DNA of 48,257 nt, from positions 1 through 48,257 of the forward strand of contig CAZBAK010000010.1 in assembly GCA_964489715.1 (NCBI GenBank), written 5' to 3'. Positions 1 to 7,107 of this stretch are shown piece by piece (the first letter of the stretch is position 1; every line of letters starts with the position of its first letter). The notes beneath the pieces were generated by a model. That model did not search any database and had not been told where the DNA came from. It saw only the letters and a program-made list of their open reading frames with translations. Source of the stretch: Tissierella_A sp964489715 (lineage in GTDB: Bacteria; Bacillota; Clostridia; Tissierellales; Tissierellaceae). Made by a program: the position numbers and the translations under genes.

Positions 1-510
1 GTTCAGGCAGTATATGTACCTGCAGATGACCTTACAGACCCGGCACCTGCTACAACATTTGCCCATCTAGATGCAGTAACAACACTTTCCCGTTCTATTG
101 CAGAACAAGGATTTTATCCTGCAGTAGATCCACTTGAAAGTTCTTCTAGATTACTTTCCCCTGCAATAGTAGGAGAAGAGCATTATAATGTTGCAAGACA
201 AGTACAGGAATTATTACAGAGATATAAGGAACTACAAGATATAATAGCTATACTTGGTATTGACGAGCTTTCTGATGAAGATAGACTAATAGTATCAAGA
301 ACTAGAAAAATACAAAGATTTTTAACTCAACCTTTCTTTGTAGCTGAAACATTTACTTCGCTTCCTGGTAAATATGTGCCTATAAGTGAGACTGTAAGAG
401 GCTTCAAAGAAATACTTGAAGGAAAACATGATAGTGTACCAGAAACTGCTTTCTTGATGGTAGGTACTATAGACGAGGTATTGGAAAAAGCTAAAAAGGT
501 GGAAGATTAA
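1..510 (+). CDS. atpD: ATP synthase F1 subunit beta, C-terminal part (5' end outside window)
   Basis: The reading frame is open from base 1 to a TAA at 508-510, with no start inside the window. The translation begins VQAVYVPADDLTDPAPATTF and contains SRSIAEQGFYPAVDPLES and the helical C-terminal domain (KIQRFLTQPFFVAE), all characteristic of the catalytic beta subunit. About 169 residues of the usual ~465 are present, so the Walker A site is missing. The family performs ATP synthesis or hydrolysis in the membrane-attached F1 sector. The next gene starts one base after the stop with its ribosome site (ggtgg) inside this reading frame, so the two are cotranscribed and probably translationally coupled. 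Confidence 0.97.
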   Translation, partial: VQAVYVPADDLTDPAPATTFAHLDAVTTLSRSIAEQGFYPAVDPLESSSRLLSPAIVGEEHYNVARQVQELLQRYKELQDIIAILGIDELSDEDRLIVSRTRKIQRFLTQPFFVAETFTSLPGKYVPISETVRGFKEILEGKHDSVPETAFLMVGTIDEVLEKAKKVED

Positions 511-511
511 T

Positions 512-913
512 ATGGCTGGAATTCATCTAGAAATAGTTACTCCTGACGGATCCTTTTTTAATGAAGAAATCGATAGTATTATAGTTCGAGGTATGGAAGG
601 TGATTTGGCTATTTTAAAGGGAAGAACTCCTATAGTTACACCTTTAAAGGTATGTAGCATAAGAATATTTCAAAATGATACTGAAAGAATTGCAGCCGTT
701 ACAGATGGCTATGTAAGTTCAATAGATGATAATGTAACTATTGTTACAGATGCAGCTGAATGGCCTGCTGATATAGATGTAAAAAGAGCAGAAGAAGCTA
801 AAAAAAAAGCAGAAGAATTATTGAGTAAAAAAGAAGGAGTAGATTTTACTCGAGCTGAAGCTTCTTTAAAAAGAGCTATCAATAGACTGGATGTATCCAA
901 ATATAAAAAATAA
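512..913 (+). CDS. atpC: ATP synthase F1 subunit epsilon
   Basis: This 133-residue protein has the normal length of the epsilon subunit, the central-stalk subunit that couples rotor to catalytic sites and regulates ATPase activity. The N-terminal beta-sandwich is recognisable (LEIVTPDGSFF, GMEGDLAILKGRTPIVTPLK), followed by the charged two-helix C-terminal domain (about residues 88-133, rich in K, A and E). The ATG lies one base after atpD. It is the last gene of the atp operon, because a strong intrinsic terminator follows within 20 bases. Confidence 0.97.
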   Translation: MAGIHLEIVTPDGSFFNEEIDSIIVRGMEGDLAILKGRTPIVTPLKVCSIRIFQNDTERIAAVTDGYVSSIDDNVTIVTDAAEWPADIDVKRAEEAKKKAEELLSKKEGVDFTRAEASLKRAINRLDVSKYKK

Positions 914-928
914 ATTTAAAACAGATAA

Positions 929-980
929 AAAAACACTCTTTCTCTATAAATAATAGATTAGAAAAGAGTGTTTTTATTTT
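929..980 (+). terminator. Intrinsic terminator of the atp operon
   Basis: Arms at 929-942 and 963-976 pair around an A/T-rich loop, and the 3' arm runs into a T tract. It lies directly after atpC. I see nothing else convincing between here and the murA promoter. Confidence 0.85.
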
Positions 981-1105
981 AAAAATCAATAATATATACT
1001 ATAAAATTAACATGCCTATAATATAATAGAGAAGACACAGGCAAGCTATTCTTCCCTTATTTGTGGTCATATGTTAAAATATATTAAGAAATAAAGAAAA
1101 AAAGA

Positions 1106-1134
1106 TTAACATTGATCACGCAATAGGGTATAAT
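1106..1134 (+). promoter_or_regulatory. Sigma-A type promoter of murA
   Basis: A TTAACA -35 box (1106-1111, 5/6 match) and a perfect TATAAT -10 box (1129-1134) are separated by exactly 17 bases. Transcription would start near 1141, giving a ~70-nt leader before the murA TTG start. Confidence 0.75.
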
Positions 1135-1210
1135 GGATGGTAAGACTAAAGACATTTATGGATAGCTATGACTATAACTAGTTTTAGATATTAAAGTAGG
1201 GGGAGATAAT

Positions 1211-2467
1211 TTGGAAATAATAGTAGTAGAGAAGAGCCCTCCATTAAAAGGAAATGTAAGAATAAATGGAGCAAAAAACTCTGCACTTCCTATAATAGCA
1301 GCATCGCTATTGGGAACAGAAGATATAATATTAGAAGATGTACCAAATCTTAGAGACGTAGGTATAATAACTGAAGTTTTAAGATCTTTAGGTTCAGAAG
1401 TAGAGTTTTTAGATAAAAGAACCTTAAAAATAAATTCCAAGAACCTAAATAATCATATGACTAGATATGACCTTATGAATCAAATGAGAGCATCATTTCT
1501 GGTAATGGGACCACTTTTAGCAAGACTTGGGAAAAGTCAAACTTCACTTCCAGGAGGTTGTGCTATTGGTACTAGGCCAATAGATTTACATCTTAAAGGC
1601 TTTAAGGCTTTAGGGGTAGATACAAACACAGAGCATGGAAGTATTGATGCGAGAGTAGATAAACTAGTAGGAGATAAGATATACTTAGACTTTCCATCTG
1701 TTGGAGCTACTGAAAATATAATGATGGTGGCAACCCTAGCAGAAGGAGAAACTATAATAGACAATGCTGCTATGGAACCAGAGATAGTAGATCTTCAAAA
1801 TTTCTTAAACAAATTAGGTGCCAATATAAAAGGTGCAGGAACAAGTAGTATAAGAATAAAAGGTGTAAAGAAACTTGGAGGTTGTAGGCATCAGATAATT
1901 CCTGATAGAATAGAAGCTGGTACCTTCCTAGTTGCTGCAGCTATAACAGGTGGAGATGTGGTAGTAGAAAATGTTATAGCAAGTCATATAAAGCCAGTAA
2001 TTGCAAAACTTAAAGAAGCTGGTGTGGAAATAATAGAAAATGAAGATAGTATAAGAGTGAGATCTAAGGGCGAATTAAAGCCAATAGATGTAAAAACTCT
2101 GCCATATCCAGGATTTCCAACAGATATGCAGTCTCAATTTATGGCAATGTTAACAGTGGCTAAGGGAACTAGCACAGTTGTAGAAACTGTCTTTGAAAAC
2201 AGATTTATGCATGTGGACGAACTAAATAAAATGGGTGCACATATAAAAATAGACGGTAAGGCATCAACTATCCATGGAGTAGAGACATTGACAGGAGCCA
2301 GAGTAAAGGCTACTGATCTAAGAGCAGGGGCAGCTTTAATCCTAGCAGGTCTTGTTTCAGAAGGAAAAACAGAAATTGAAGACATATATCATATTGAAAG
2401 AGGATATGATGGAGTGGAAGAGAAGTTTACAAATCTAGGAGCTATAATCTATAGAAAGAAAATATAA
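1211..2467 (+). CDS. murA: UDP-N-acetylglucosamine 1-carboxyvinyltransferase
   Basis: MurA transfers enolpyruvate from PEP to UDP-GlcNAc, the first committed cytoplasmic step of peptidoglycan synthesis. The 418-residue length is typical. The substrate-binding KNSALP motif is near residue 22, and the active-site loop reads GGCAIGTRPIDLH, keeping the catalytic cysteine that fosfomycin attacks. Later motifs such as GFPTDMQ and DLRAGAALILAGL fit the two-domain fold. The TTG start is chosen because a strong AGGGGGAGAT ribosome site lies just upstream. The gene sits alone between its own promoter and a terminator, although it follows the atp operon as in many Firmicutes. Whether it is the MurA1 or MurA2 (MurZ) paralogue cannot be decided here. 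Confidence 0.96.
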   Translation: MEIIVVEKSPPLKGNVRINGAKNSALPIIAASLLGTEDIILEDVPNLRDVGIITEVLRSLGSEVEFLDKRTLKINSKNLNNHMTRYDLMNQMRASFLVMGPLLARLGKSQTSLPGGCAIGTRPIDLHLKGFKALGVDTNTEHGSIDARVDKLVGDKIYLDFPSVGATENIMMVATLAEGETIIDNAAMEPEIVDLQNFLNKLGANIKGAGTSSIRIKGVKKLGGCRHQIIPDRIEAGTFLVAAAITGGDVVVENVIASHIKPVIAKLKEAGVEIIENEDSIRVRSKGELKPIDVKTLPYPGFPTDMQSQFMAMLTVAKGTSTVVETVFENRFMHVDELNKMGAHIKIDGKASTIHGVETLTGARVKATDLRAGAALILAGLVSEGKTEIEDIYHIERGYDGVEEKFTNLGAIIYRKKI

Positions 2468-2481
2468 GAAAAATAGAATAT

Positions 2482-2520
2482 AAAAAAGAAACTATTTAAA
2501 GATAAATAGTTTCTTTTTTT
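2482..2520 (+). terminator. Intrinsic terminator of murA
   Basis: Arms 2482-2498 and 2503-2519 are perfectly complementary around a 4-nt loop. The 3' arm ends in a T run. It starts 15 nt after the murA stop. Confidence 0.88.
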
Positions 2521-2798
2521 ATCCTGAATTGTAATTTTCTTATAAAGTTGCTTCTCTTTTAGGGATTAAAGGCAATTAAATTGAATCTAATAATTATTTG
2601 TTGAGCATTCGGCATCTAGGGGAGATTTTTAATCTCCCGGCTTTTGTAGTTTATGATAAATAATTAAAACACTTCATTTTATTTACTGCATCTAGTTAAA
2701 GATATATTTTTAAAACGATTATTGATGTTCCCTTCCAGGACTAGGGAAATACACCCGTCGCGTCCTATGAGAAGTATAGTTACACGTATGTTTTTTTA
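2521..2798. other. Gene-free stretch with a perfect short hairpin
   Basis: I see no convincing reading frame here on either strand. The only clear structure is a perfect 8-bp stem with a 3-nt loop at 2620-2638 (arms GGGAGATT and AATCTCCC). The stretch ends where the MITE-like element begins, and it may be decayed sequence. Confidence 0.5.
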
Positions 2799-3069
2799 GT
2801 AGGGGCGTAACTTTGGTCGCCCATTTTAATACAAGGTAAAATGGCAAAGAAGCTATAATTTCCTTGATAAGAATAATGTTTTCTTTAAATATGTTTTAAT
2901 TTTTGAGAAAAGCAAGTTACTATGGATGCAATAAATTGGGGAAATAAGGCCTGACTTATGAAAGGTGCTTTCCTTTCATGGAAGGACGTTTTCCACGATT
3001 TATTGTATCCCTTGATATAGCTAATATATTTGATATTAGAAAAGCGGGCGACCAAAGGTACGCCCCTAC
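2799..3069. mobile_element. MITE-like non-coding element with 24-nt terminal inverted repeats
   Basis: The segment is bounded by 2799-2822 and 3046-3069, which are inverted copies matching at 23 of 24 positions. Each copy begins GTAGGGGCGTA outward-in and itself contains a short GGGCG/CGCCC palindrome. A second nested inverted repeat lies inside at 2924-2936 and 2998-3010 (12/13 match), so the transcript could fold into a long cruciform. There is no open reading frame and no clear target-site duplication. Palindromes of the GGGGCG...CGCCC type recur as dispersed repeats in many bacterial genomes. That this copy was mobilised is inference from structure only. Confidence 0.5.
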
Positions 3070-3157
3070 ATGCAAAAGATTGTATATTTAATTCGCCTTT
3101 GATCCCTTAATATCCATTAATGGCTTATAAAAAGCTTATTTATTGTTTTAAGGCAAA

Positions 3158-3193
3158 AAAAGAAACTATTGATAATTATCAATAGTTTCTTTT
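3158..3193 (-). terminator. Terminator downstream of tRNA-Pro
   Basis: This is a perfect 36-nt palindrome (18-nt arms centred between 3175 and 3176). On the minus strand it lies just beyond the 3' end of the tRNA gene and ends in T residues. It is near-symmetric and could also stop plus-strand transcription. Confidence 0.75.
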
Positions 3194-3205
3194 GCCGACT
3201 CTTAA

Positions 3206-3282
3206 TGGTCGGGGTGAGAGGATTTGAACCCCCGGCCCCATGGTCCCAAACCACGTGCGCTACCAAACTGCGCTACACCCCG
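3206..3282 (-). tRNA. tRNA-Pro, anticodon TGG
   Basis: Read on the minus strand, the 77 bases fold as a cloverleaf. The acceptor stem CGGGGTG pairs with CACCCCG, the D arm contains AGTTTGGTAG, the anticodon loop is TTTGGGA with anticodon TGG, and the T arm contains GGTTCAAATCC. The discriminator base A and an encoded CCA end (ACCA) are present at 3206-3209. The gene is solitary. Confidence 0.95.
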
Positions 3283-3303
3283 TCGCTCTCTCTCGAACCG
3301 ACT

Positions 3304-3309
3304 ATTATA
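3304..3309 (-). promoter_or_regulatory. Probable -10 box of the tRNA-Pro promoter
   Basis: A perfect TATAAT on the minus strand lies 22 nt upstream of the mature tRNA 5' end. No good -35 box is visible at 16-18 nt, so confidence is limited. Confidence 0.4.
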
Positions 3310-3379
3310 GTATATGATAATTTCTAGGATAATGCAACAATGTATATAAGGCTACAAATTATGTTTGTGAGATTTAAAA

Positions 3380-3430
3380 AGCTTAAAGTTAAATATAAGC
3401 ATATAATTCTAACTAATACTAACTTTAGCT
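3380..3430. repeat. Inverted repeat upstream of the exporter gene
   Basis: The arms 3380-3391 and 3420-3430 are complementary apart from one bulged base. They lie in the ~250-nt leader region between tRNA-Pro (minus) and the plus-strand gene at 3533. This could be a folded 5' leader or the remnant of a terminator. Nothing else in 3310-3532 is convincing. Confidence 0.35.
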
Positions 3431-3532
3431 CTCTATATTGAGCTTTTACGCAAAAAGAGCAAATATATCTTAAATTTATTTATATTTAAGTGTATAATAA
3501 TAGTTAAATCCCTATAATAAGAGTGAAGAGGA

Positions 3533-4018
3533 GTGATAATCATATTTATTTTAGAAATATTGGAAACATTAAAAATTGAAATAATAGTTATGTTTTTTTC
3601 TATGCTTCCAATTATAGAACTTAGGGGAGCTATACCTCTTGGAATATCTTTAGGATTATCTTCTACTCATAGTGCAATTATAAGCATAATTGGAAACATC
3701 ATTATAGTCTTTATTTTACTAAGGGTATTAAATCCCCTTATGAAATACTTTGAGAAGACCAAATTGTTTTCTGCTACTCTGGGAAAATTAAAAGAAAGAT
3801 CCATGAAAAAATCCAAGCTTATAAAAAAATATAGCTTAATAGGACTCTTTATATTTGTAAGTATTCCTTTTCCAACTACAGGTGCTTGGACAGGGACTCT
3901 TATTGCAAGTATATTAAAATTAAATAGGAGAAAAGCATTTCTTGCCATGTCCCTAGGTTTAATCCTAGCAGGCATAATAACTGTTACTGTAAGCAATGGG
4001 GTCATTAGTATATTTTAA
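3533..4018 (+). CDS. COG2426-type small multidrug export membrane protein
   Basis: The 161-residue product is a multi-pass membrane protein with an early ELRGAIPLGI motif (about residues 24-33). This is typical of the 'small multi-drug export protein' family (COG2426). A second conserved stretch, FPTTGAWTGTLIA, lies near residues 116-128. The family name comes from annotation and the transported substrate is unknown. The start is uncertain: GTG at 3533 gives the full frame, but the AGAGGAG ribosome site ends almost on it, so a start slightly downstream (TTG at 3560) is possible. It is followed 30 nt later by the ROK kinase gene on the same strand. Confidence 0.8.
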   Translation: MIIIFILEILETLKIEIIVMFFSMLPIIELRGAIPLGISLGLSSTHSAIISIIGNIIIVFILLRVLNPLMKYFEKTKLFSATLGKLKERSMKKSKLIKKYSLIGLFIFVSIPFPTTGAWTGTLIASILKLNRRKAFLAMSLGLILAGIITVTVSNGVISIF

Positions 4019-4048
4019 TGTCATTAATATTGGATTGGAGTGATTTAA

Positions 4049-4906
4049 ATGTTAGCTTCCATAGAAGCTGGTGGAACAAAATTTGTATGTGCAGTAAGTG
4101 ATCTTGACTTAAATATAATAGATAAGCTGTCTTTTCCAACTGGTGATCCAAAAGAGACAATAGAGAAGGTGGTTGAATTTTTTGATCAATATAAAAATAT
4201 ACAAGCTATGGGAATAGGCTCCTTTGGACCTATTGATATAGATAGAGATTCTTCCAGTTATGGATATATCACATCTACTCCCAAGCTAGAGTGGAAGAAC
4301 TTCAACTTTCTAGGAGAGATAAAAAAATATTATAATATAGCTATAGGATGGACTACGGATGTAAATGCAGCTTGCTTGGGAGAGTATAGATTAGGGGCTG
4401 CTAGAGATAAGAGCAGTGCTATATACTTAACCATTGGAACTGGCATAGGTGGTGGGGCTATTGTTGATGGAAAGTTTCTAGAGGGCTTTAGTCATCCAGA
4501 AATGGGACATATAATGGTAAGAAGACATTGGGGTGATAGTTTTAGAGGTTCTTGTCCCTATCATGGTGATTGTTTGGAAGGATTGGCCTCAGGTCCCTCT
4601 ATTGAAAAGAGATATGGAAGAAGAGCTGAATCCTTAGAAGAGGATAATGAAATATGGGATATTGTTTCATACTATATAGCACAGGCTTTAGTTAACTATA
4701 CATATATAGTGAGACCTGAAATAATTATTTTAGGCGGTGGGTTAATGAAGCAAGCCCAAGTCCTAGATCTGATCAAAAAACACTTTTCAAGCTTATTGGC
4801 AAATTATGTGGAAATACCAAATATAGATGAATATATAGTTTTAGCCTCCTTAGGAGATAATTCTGGAATAATAGGTGGACTTTTATTGGCAAAAGATAGT
4901 TTATAA
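4049..4906 (+). CDS. ROK-family sugar kinase, probable fructokinase
   Basis: This is a cytoplasmic sugar kinase of 285 residues. It has the N-terminal phosphate-binding motif EAGGTKF, the catalytic region around TDVNAACLGE, the glycine-rich TIGTGIGGGA loop, and the ROK zinc motif with HPEMGHI followed by CPYHGDCLEG. The CxxHxxCxE-type site and overall length match the ROK fructokinases (ScrK/GmuE-like), which phosphorylate fructose or mannose with ATP. Substrate assignment is by family only. It starts with ATG behind TTGGAGTGAT and may be cotranscribed with the upstream membrane protein. The metK riboswitch promoter lies 15 nt after its stop. Confidence 0.88.
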   Translation: MLASIEAGGTKFVCAVSDLDLNIIDKLSFPTGDPKETIEKVVEFFDQYKNIQAMGIGSFGPIDIDRDSSSYGYITSTPKLEWKNFNFLGEIKKYYNIAIGWTTDVNAACLGEYRLGAARDKSSAIYLTIGTGIGGGAIVDGKFLEGFSHPEMGHIMVRRHWGDSFRGSCPYHGDCLEGLASGPSIEKRYGRRAESLEEDNEIWDIVSYYIAQALVNYTYIVRPEIIILGGGLMKQAQVLDLIKKHFSSLLANYVEIPNIDEYIVLASLGDNSGIIGGLLLAKDSL

Positions 4907-4920
4907 AGGATAAAATAAGT

Positions 4921-4949
4921 TTGACTATTAAATTCCTATATGATAAAAT
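4921..4949 (+). promoter_or_regulatory. Promoter of the SAM riboswitch-metK transcript
   Basis: TTGACT (4921-4926), a 17-nt spacer and TAAAAT (4944-4949) with a TG extension at 4941-4942 form a good sigma-A promoter. It places the start about 17 nt before the riboswitch P1 stem. Confidence 0.72.
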
Positions 4950-4972
4950 TTGACTTGTAAAATTAAATAGTT

Positions 4973-5073
4973 CCTTATCAAGAGTGATGGAGGGTATGGG
5001 CCCTATGAAATCCGGCAACCAGTAGAATACAAGGTGCTAAATCCCACAGAAACTAGTTTTCTGAAAGATGAGG
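4973..5073 (+). ncRNA. SAM riboswitch aptamer (S-box, SAM-I)
   Basis: The sequence carries the S-box signatures in order: CTTATCAAGAG, then GGAGGGTATGGGCCCTATGA, ATCCGGCAACC, AGGTGCTAAATCC, and the closing GAAAGATGAGG. The P1 strand CCTTATC at the 5' end pairs with GATGAGG at the 3' end. It precedes metK, a classic S-box target. SAM binding is expected to favour the downstream terminator and shut off metK when SAM is plentiful. Confidence 0.96.
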
Positions 5074-5088
5074 TTAGAGCAAATGCCT

Positions 5089-5118
5089 AAACCTTTTCTT
5101 TAGAAAGGGTTTTTTTAA
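5089..5118 (+). terminator. SAM-riboswitch expression-platform terminator
   Basis: Arms 5089-5097 and 5104-5112 form a 9-bp stem with one G-U pair, followed by a T run. It lies between the S-box aptamer and the metK ribosome site, the normal position for transcription attenuation. Confidence 0.85.
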
Positions 5119-5140
5119 TATAAATTTAGGAGGAAGAAAA

Positions 5141-6295
5141 ATGGCAAAAACTTTATTTACTTCTGAGTCAGTTACAGAAGGGCATCCTGATAAACTATGT
5201 GATCAAATATCAGATGCAATCTTAGATGCAATACTAGAACAGGACGAAGATGCAAGAGTGGCATGTGAAACACTTGCTACAACTGGTATGATCATGGTTG
5301 TTGGAGAGATAACAACTTCATGCTATGTAGACATCCCAAAGGTAGTAAGACAGACTGTAGGGGAAATAGGATATACTAGAGCTAAATATGGATTTGATGC
5401 AGATACTTGTTCTGTTATGACATCTATAAATGAACAATCACCAGATATTGCTATGGGAGTAGACAGAAAAGATGAAGACGATCTTGATAAAACTGGTGCT
5501 GGAGATCAGGGAATGATGTTTGGATATGCCTGTAATGAAACAGAAGAACTTATGCCTTTACCAATCTCCCTATCTCACAAGCTGGCTAAAAAGCTGGCAG
5601 ATGTAAGAAAAAATGGGAAATTAGACTATTTAAGACCAGATGGTAAAACTCAGGTTACAGTTGAATATGAAGATGGAAAACCTGTAAGAATTGAAAATAT
5701 AGTAGTTTCAGCTCAGCATAGTCCTGATATGGATCTTAAAACTATAAAAAGAGATATAATAGAAGAGGTAATAGAAAAAATTGTTCCAAGAGAATTAATA
5801 GATAAGGATACAAAGTATTTTATCAATCCAACAGGAAGATTTGTAATAGGTGGACCTATGGGGGATTCAGGTCTTACTGGTAGAAAAATTATAGTGGATA
5901 CCTATGGTGGTTTTGGTAGACACGGTGGAGGAGCATTTTCAGGGAAAGATCCAACAAAGGTAGATAGATCAGCTTCCTATATGGCAAGATATATAGCTAA
6001 AAACCTTGTGGCTGCTGGACTTTGTGATAAATGTGAAGTGGGACTATCCTATGCTATAGGAGTGGCAAGACCTCTGTCAGTTTATGTAGATACATTTGGC
6101 ACTGGAAAAATATCCAATGAGGAAATTTTAAAGCTGGTAGATGAAAACTTTGATCTAAGACCTGCTGCTATTATAAGGGACTTGGATTTAAGAAGACCTA
6201 TATATAAGCAAATAGCAAGTTATGGTCACTTTGGAAGAGAAGATCTAGATCTTCCTTGGGAAAGACTTGATAAGGTGGAAAAACTAAAGAAGTAA
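5141..6295 (+). CDS. metK: S-adenosylmethionine synthetase
   Basis: MetK makes SAM from methionine and ATP in the cytoplasm. The 384 residues match the normal length. Recognisable motifs are GHPDKLCDQISDAILD near residue 15, GAGDQGMMFGYA near 117, the P-loop-like GGAFSGKDPTKVDRSA near 263, and the C-terminal DLPWERLDKVEKLK. The ATG follows a strong AGGAGGAAG ribosome site. The S-box leader implies feedback regulation by its own product. A terminator follows immediately, so it is monocistronic. Confidence 0.98.
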   Translation: MAKTLFTSESVTEGHPDKLCDQISDAILDAILEQDEDARVACETLATTGMIMVVGEITTSCYVDIPKVVRQTVGEIGYTRAKYGFDADTCSVMTSINEQSPDIAMGVDRKDEDDLDKTGAGDQGMMFGYACNETEELMPLPISLSHKLAKKLADVRKNGKLDYLRPDGKTQVTVEYEDGKPVRIENIVVSAQHSPDMDLKTIKRDIIEEVIEKIVPRELIDKDTKYFINPTGRFVIGGPMGDSGLTGRKIIVDTYGGFGRHGGGAFSGKDPTKVDRSASYMARYIAKNLVAAGLCDKCEVGLSYAIGVARPLSVYVDTFGTGKISNEEILKLVDENFDLRPAAIIRDLDLRRPIYKQIASYGHFGREDLDLPWERLDKVEKLKK

Positions 6296-6296
6296 T

Positions 6297-6338
6297 AAAA
6301 AGGATTTAAATCTAAAAAAGATTTAAATCCTTTTTTTA
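6297..6338 (+). terminator. Intrinsic terminator of metK
   Basis: Arms 6297-6313 and 6319-6335 form a long AT-rich stem ending in a T run, directly after the metK stop. Confidence 0.85.
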
Positions 6339-6399
6339 TTTCATAGTAAATTTATCTTTGAATCTTATATATTAAATAAGAAGAGAGGAGGTGGAAGAG

Positions 6400-6621
6400 A
6401 TGGCAGTAAGGAGTGTAAAGGAAAAGACAAATTTAAAGTTAGAATTAGATGGAGGAATGGTAGGTGACAAGCAAAAGCTTATATCTAAGTCATTTGCAAA
6501 GGTAAAGGTAGATTCCCTAGATGAAGAACTCTATGAAGTAGCAAAGGCCTTGGAAGGTCTTCAAGATAAGGCCCTTGTAAATGTAAAGAGAATTGAAGAA
6601 ACTTCACTTAAGGAAGAATAA
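6400..6621 (+). CDS. DUF1659 family small protein
   Basis: The 73-residue product beginning MAVRSVKEKTNLKLELDGGM resembles the DUF1659 family of Firmicutes: an N-terminal strand with DGG, a central SKSFAKVKVDSLDEELYEVAKAL segment and a C-terminal VKRIEET strand. The function is unknown. ATG 6400 is preferred over the upstream GTG at 6391, because the AGGAGGTGG ribosome site overlaps that GTG and is well spaced from the ATG. It is the first gene of a three-gene unit with DUF2922 and YvrJ, bounded by the metK terminator and the terminator at 7031. Confidence 0.8.
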   Translation: MAVRSVKEKTNLKLELDGGMVGDKQKLISKSFAKVKVDSLDEELYEVAKALEGLQDKALVNVKRIEETSLKEE

Positions 6622-6652
6622 GTAAGTAAAAAAACAAGGGGAGGTGATTTAG

Positions 6653-6871
6653 TTGATAAAGAAAAGAATAGAGTTGGAATTTCTAGATAAAGCTAATAAG
6701 AAGTTTAAAATCTTCCTGGATGACCCTAAGGAAGATCTGGAGGAGATAGATATTTTAAATGCTATGGATCTTATATTAGAAAAAAACATATTTACTTCTA
6801 ATAACACTGATCTGTTAGAGAAAAATCTTGCTAGAATATTGGAGACAACAATATCTACTATGGAATTTTAA
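6653..6871 (+). CDS. DUF2922 family small protein
   Basis: This 72-residue protein reads MIKKRIELEFLDKANKKFKI with a central DPKEDLEEIDILNAMDLILE segment, matching the DUF2922 pattern (beta-strand pair, then a helix starting near the conserved acidic stretch). The function is not known. The TTG start has a strong GGGGAGGTGAT ribosome site. It lies 31 nt after the DUF1659 gene and 13 nt before the YvrJ gene, so the three are almost surely one operon. In families I know, DUF1659 and DUF2922 genes are regularly adjacent. Confidence 0.75.
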   Translation: MIKKRIELEFLDKANKKFKIFLDDPKEDLEEIDILNAMDLILEKNIFTSNNTDLLEKNLARILETTISTMEF

Positions 6872-6884
6872 GGAGAGGGCTTAA

Positions 6885-7028
6885 ATGGAAGAAATATATA
6901 GTCATATAGCTAATCTGGGTTTTCCTATAGTTATCTCTATATATCTTCTTGTGAGAATTGAAGGAAAACTTAATTTGCTAAGTGAAAGTATAAGTGAACT
7001 TTCTAGAACTATTGAAAAAGTATTGTAA
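6885..7028 (+). CDS. YvrJ family membrane micro-protein (47 residues)
   Basis: The ATG at 6885 opens a 47-codon frame whose product begins MEEIYSHIANLGFPIVISIY and ends in an amphipathic helix (LLSESISELSRTIEKVL). The NLGFPIVISIYLLVRIE core, one hydrophobic segment followed by charges, is the hallmark of the YvrJ family. The ribosome site AAGGAGAGGG lies just upstream. It is probably a single-pass membrane peptide of unknown role. It closes the DUF1659-DUF2922-YvrJ operon. Confidence 0.8.
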   Translation: MEEIYSHIANLGFPIVISIYLLVRIEGKLNLLSESISELSRTIEKVL

Positions 7029-7030
7029 AG

Positions 7031-7058
7031 AAACGACTGAGAAATCAGTCGTTTTTTT
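7031..7058 (+). terminator. Terminator of the DUF1659-DUF2922-yvrJ operon
   Basis: A perfect 10-bp stem (AAACGACTGA with TCAGTCGTTT) and GAAA loop are followed by a T run. It starts 3 nt after the YvrJ stop. Its T tract overlaps the -35 box of the recD2 promoter. Confidence 0.88.
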
Positions 7059-7085
7059 ACATAATCTTAGAAGCTGTGTTATAAT
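7056..7085 (+). promoter_or_regulatory. Promoter of recD2-comF
   Basis: TTTACA (7056-7061) and TATAAT (7080-7085) are separated by 18 nt, with a TG extension at 7077-7078. It emerges from the T tract of the preceding terminator, leaving a ~15-nt leader before the recD2 ribosome site. Confidence 0.7.
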
Positions 7086-7107
7086 TTCTATATGTGGAGG
7101 TGATCTA

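Noticed and set aside
2521..3160. A hidden or decayed protein gene in the 2.5-3.2 kb gap
   Set aside because: Frequent stops in all frames and no recognisable translated fragment. The structure present is inverted repeats only.
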